Shown piece after piece: positions 32,641 to 35,000 of a DNA stretch of 35,000 bases. Numbering within the stretch: position 1 is the stretch's first letter; every line of letters begins with the position of its first letter. The notes under the pieces are model-generated. The model had not been told where the DNA came from, made no database searches, and saw nothing but the letters and a program-made list of their open reading frames with translations. The DNA is from Chromera velia (taxonomy: Eukaryota > Sar > Chromeraceae), in NCBI GenBank assembly GCA_018398765.1, contig JAHBMJ010001683.1:32317-67316 (forward strand), written 5' to 3'. The translations under genes and the position numbers were made by a program.

Positions 32641-35000
32641 CCCACCCAACAATCCACCCCTCAGCCTGCAACAAGTTTTTTCTGGCGAGTCTCGGTCCCC
32701 TGCGTTCGGGAGACACTTCTCACCCCCCCCACCTATCACCCCATTCCTCAGCCTGCAACGGGTTTTTTCTGGCGGCTTTCGGTTCTCTGCGTTCGGGAGA
32801 TGCTTCTCTCTCTCCCCATCCATCACCCCAATCCCCAGCCTGCGACGAGTTTTTTCTGGTGGCTTTGGGTTCTTTGTGTTCGGAAGACGCTGCTCTCTCC
32901 CTCCACCCAACACCCCACCCCTCAGCCTGCAACGAGTTTTTTCTGGCGACTTTCGGTTCTCTGCGTTAGGGAGACGCTTCTCTTTCCCCTCACCTATCAC
33001 CCCACTCCTCAGCCTGCATGGGCCCTGTAATGAGTTTTTTCTGGCGGCTTTCAGTCCTCTGCGTTAGAGAGGCGTTTCTCTTTTCCCCCCACCTATTACC
33101 CCACTTCTCAGCCTGCAACAGGTTTTTTCCGGAGGCTCTTGGTCCTCTACGTTCGGGAGACGCTTCTCTTTCCCCCCGCCCATCACTCTACTCCTCAGCC
33201 TGCAATAGTTTTTTTCTGGCGGCTTTTGGTCCTCTGCGTTCGGAAGACGTTTTTCTTTCCTCCCACTCATTACCCCACTCCTCAGCCTGCAACGAGTTTT
33301 TTCTGCCGGCTCTCGGTCCTCTGCGTTAGGGAGATGCTTCTCTTTCCCCCCACCCATCAACCCACTCCTCAGCCTGCAACGAGTTTTTTCTGGCGGCTTT
33401 TGGTCTCCTGCATTAGGGAGACGCTTCTCTTTCCCCCCACCCATTACCCCAATCTCCAGCCTGCAACGAGTTTTTTCTGGCGGCTTTCGGCGGCTTTTGG
33501 TCCTCTGCATTAGGGAGACGTTTCTCTTTCCCCCCCTCCATCACCCCACTCCCCAGCCTGCAACGGGTTTTTTCTGGCGGCTTTCGGTTCTCTGCGTTCG
33601 AGAGATGCTTCTCTCTCCCCCCACCCATCACCCCACTCCTCTGCCTGCAACGAGTTTTTTCTGGCAGCTTTCGGTCCTCTGTGTTAGGGAGACACTTCTC
33701 TTTCCCTCCACCCATCACCCCACTCCCCAGCCTACAACGGGTTTTTTCTGGCGGCTTTTGGTTCTCTGTGTTCGGAAGATGCTTCCTAGGACGCTTCTCT
33801 TCCCCTTCACCTATCACCCTACTCCCCAGCCCTAGCCCCAGCCTGCAACAGGTTTTTTCTGGCGGCTCTCGGTCCTCTGCATTCGGAAGACACTTCTCTC
33901 TCCCCGGGCCCCACCCATCACCCCATTCCCCAGCCTGTAACGAGTTTTTTCTAGCGATTTTTGGTTCTTTTCGTTCGGGAAATGTTTCTCTTTCCCCCCA
34001 CGCATCACCCCACTCCCTAGCCTGCAACGGGTTTTTTCTGGCGGCTTTCGGTTCTCTGCGTTTGGGAGACGCTTCTCTCTCCCCCCACGCATCAACCCAT
34101 TCCCCAGCCTGCGGCCAGTCTTTTTGGGCGGCTTTCGGTCCTTTGTTTTCGGGAGATGGCTCCCTCTTATCCCACTCAACACCCCACAGCTCTACCTGCA
34201 ATGAGTTTTGTCTGGCGGCTTTCAGTCCTCTACGTTAGGGAGACGGTTCTCTTTCCTCCCACCCATCACCCCACTCCCCAGCCTGCAACGAGTTTTTTCT
34301 GACAGCTTTCAGTTCTCTACATTCGGGAGACGCTTCTCTCTCCCTCTACCCATTACCCCACCCCTCAGCCTGCAACAAGTTTTTTCTGGTGGCTTTCGGC
34401 GGCTTTTGGTCCTCTACATTAGGAAGACGTTTCTCTTTCCCCCCCTCCATCACCCCACTCCCCAGCCTGCAACGGGTTTTTTCTGGCGGCTTTCGGTTCT
34501 CTACGTTCGGGAGATGCTTCTCTCTCCCCCCACCCATCACCCCACTCCTCTGCCTGCAACGAGTTTTTTCTGGCAGCTTTCGGTCCTCTGCATTAGGAAG
34601 ACGGTTCTCTTTCCTCCCACCCATCACCCCACTCCCCAGCCTGCAACGAGTTTTTTCTGACAGCTTTCAGTTCTCTACATTCGGGAGACGCTTCTCTCTC
34701 CCTCTACCCATTACCCCACCCCTCAGCCTGCAACGAGTTTTTTCTGGCGGCTTTCGGTCCTCTGCGTTTAGGAGACGCTTCTCTTTTCCCTCATCCATCA
34801 CCCCACTCCTCAGCCTGCAACGGGTTTTTCCTGGCAACTTTCGGTCCTTTGTCTTCGAAAAACGCTTCTCTCTCTCCCTACCCATCACCCAACAACCCAC
34901 CCCTCAGCCTGCAACAAGTTTTTTCTGGTGGCTTTCAGTCCTTTACGTTCGGAAGATGCTTCTCTTTCCTCCCACCCATCACCCCACTTTCCAGCCTGCA
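32641..35000 (+). repeat. 87-bp satellite array, running off the right edge
   Basis: Roughly 27 units of about 87 bp repeat in the order CAGCCTGCAACGAG, TTTTTTCTGGCGGCTTTCGG, TCTGCGTTCGGGAGACGC, TTCTCTCTCC, then CACCCATCACCCCACTCC. Divergence between neighbours is mostly by point changes, with occasional 9-12 base insertions. The length is 29 codons, so several frames on both strands stay open for hundreds of bases. I do not call these genes. Confidence 0.93.

Noticed and set aside
32554-34900. Long open frames in the satellite, including a 262-codon minus-strand frame
   Set aside because: Several frames on both strands are open equally. The frames break at unit-length changes, which points to a stop-poor repeat and not a gene.

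Overview
This is nuclear eukaryotic DNA. Genes are split by GT-AG introns with pyrimidine-rich acceptors, there are no bacterial-style operons, and TATA-like elements and satellite repeats are present. The best clue to the organism is the protein kinase at 22478-25410. It is a MAPK2-type enzyme with a TGH activation motif and a long insert, as known from Toxoplasma and Plasmodium. Together with repeated TGCATGCA motifs in promoters and mixed GC-rich genes with AT-rich spacers, this suggests an alveolate. A chromerid alga such as Chromera, or a coccidian relative, would fit. This assignment is inference; no organelle or rRNA marker is present.

Region 1 (1-16845) holds three paralogous multi-exon genes, here called A (plus, truncated at the left edge), B (minus) and C (plus). 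They encode secreted proteins of a family I do not recognise. B and C have N-terminal signal peptides. The family shares a G-S/N-G-F/Y-x-R-L-F/I-P block, an E/K-L-H-x-x-Q-C block and a late CPPP...C...C cysteine cluster. Where introns interrupt the same place in B and C, their phases agree. A has lost or never had some of those introns, and its last exon adds a Thr-rich stalk and a receptor L-domain-like C-terminus. B carries a one-base frameshift relative to its paralogues. A and B converge, while B and C diverge across 3.4 kb that contains a 38-bp tandem array.

Region 2 (16846-22477) has one single-exon gene for an alpha/beta-hydrolase-fold protein with Cys in the nucleophile elbow. It is set between AT-rich spacers.

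Region 3 (22478-30000) is a head-to-head pair. On the minus strand is the MAPK2-like kinase in six exons. On the plus strand is a GT16-type (MGAT2/GnT-II) Golgi N-acetylglucosaminyltransferase, whose 3' end is uncertain.

Region 4 (30001-35000) is repetitive and decayed. It holds a pseudogene on the minus strand whose in-frame stops are all TAG or TAA, with an ending that resembles RHS/Crinkler-type proteins. After it comes an 87-bp satellite array that runs off the right edge.

No rRNA, CRISPR or convincing tRNA gene was found. Exon boundaries are read by eye from splice motifs, phase and comparison among the paralogues; no transcript evidence was available.
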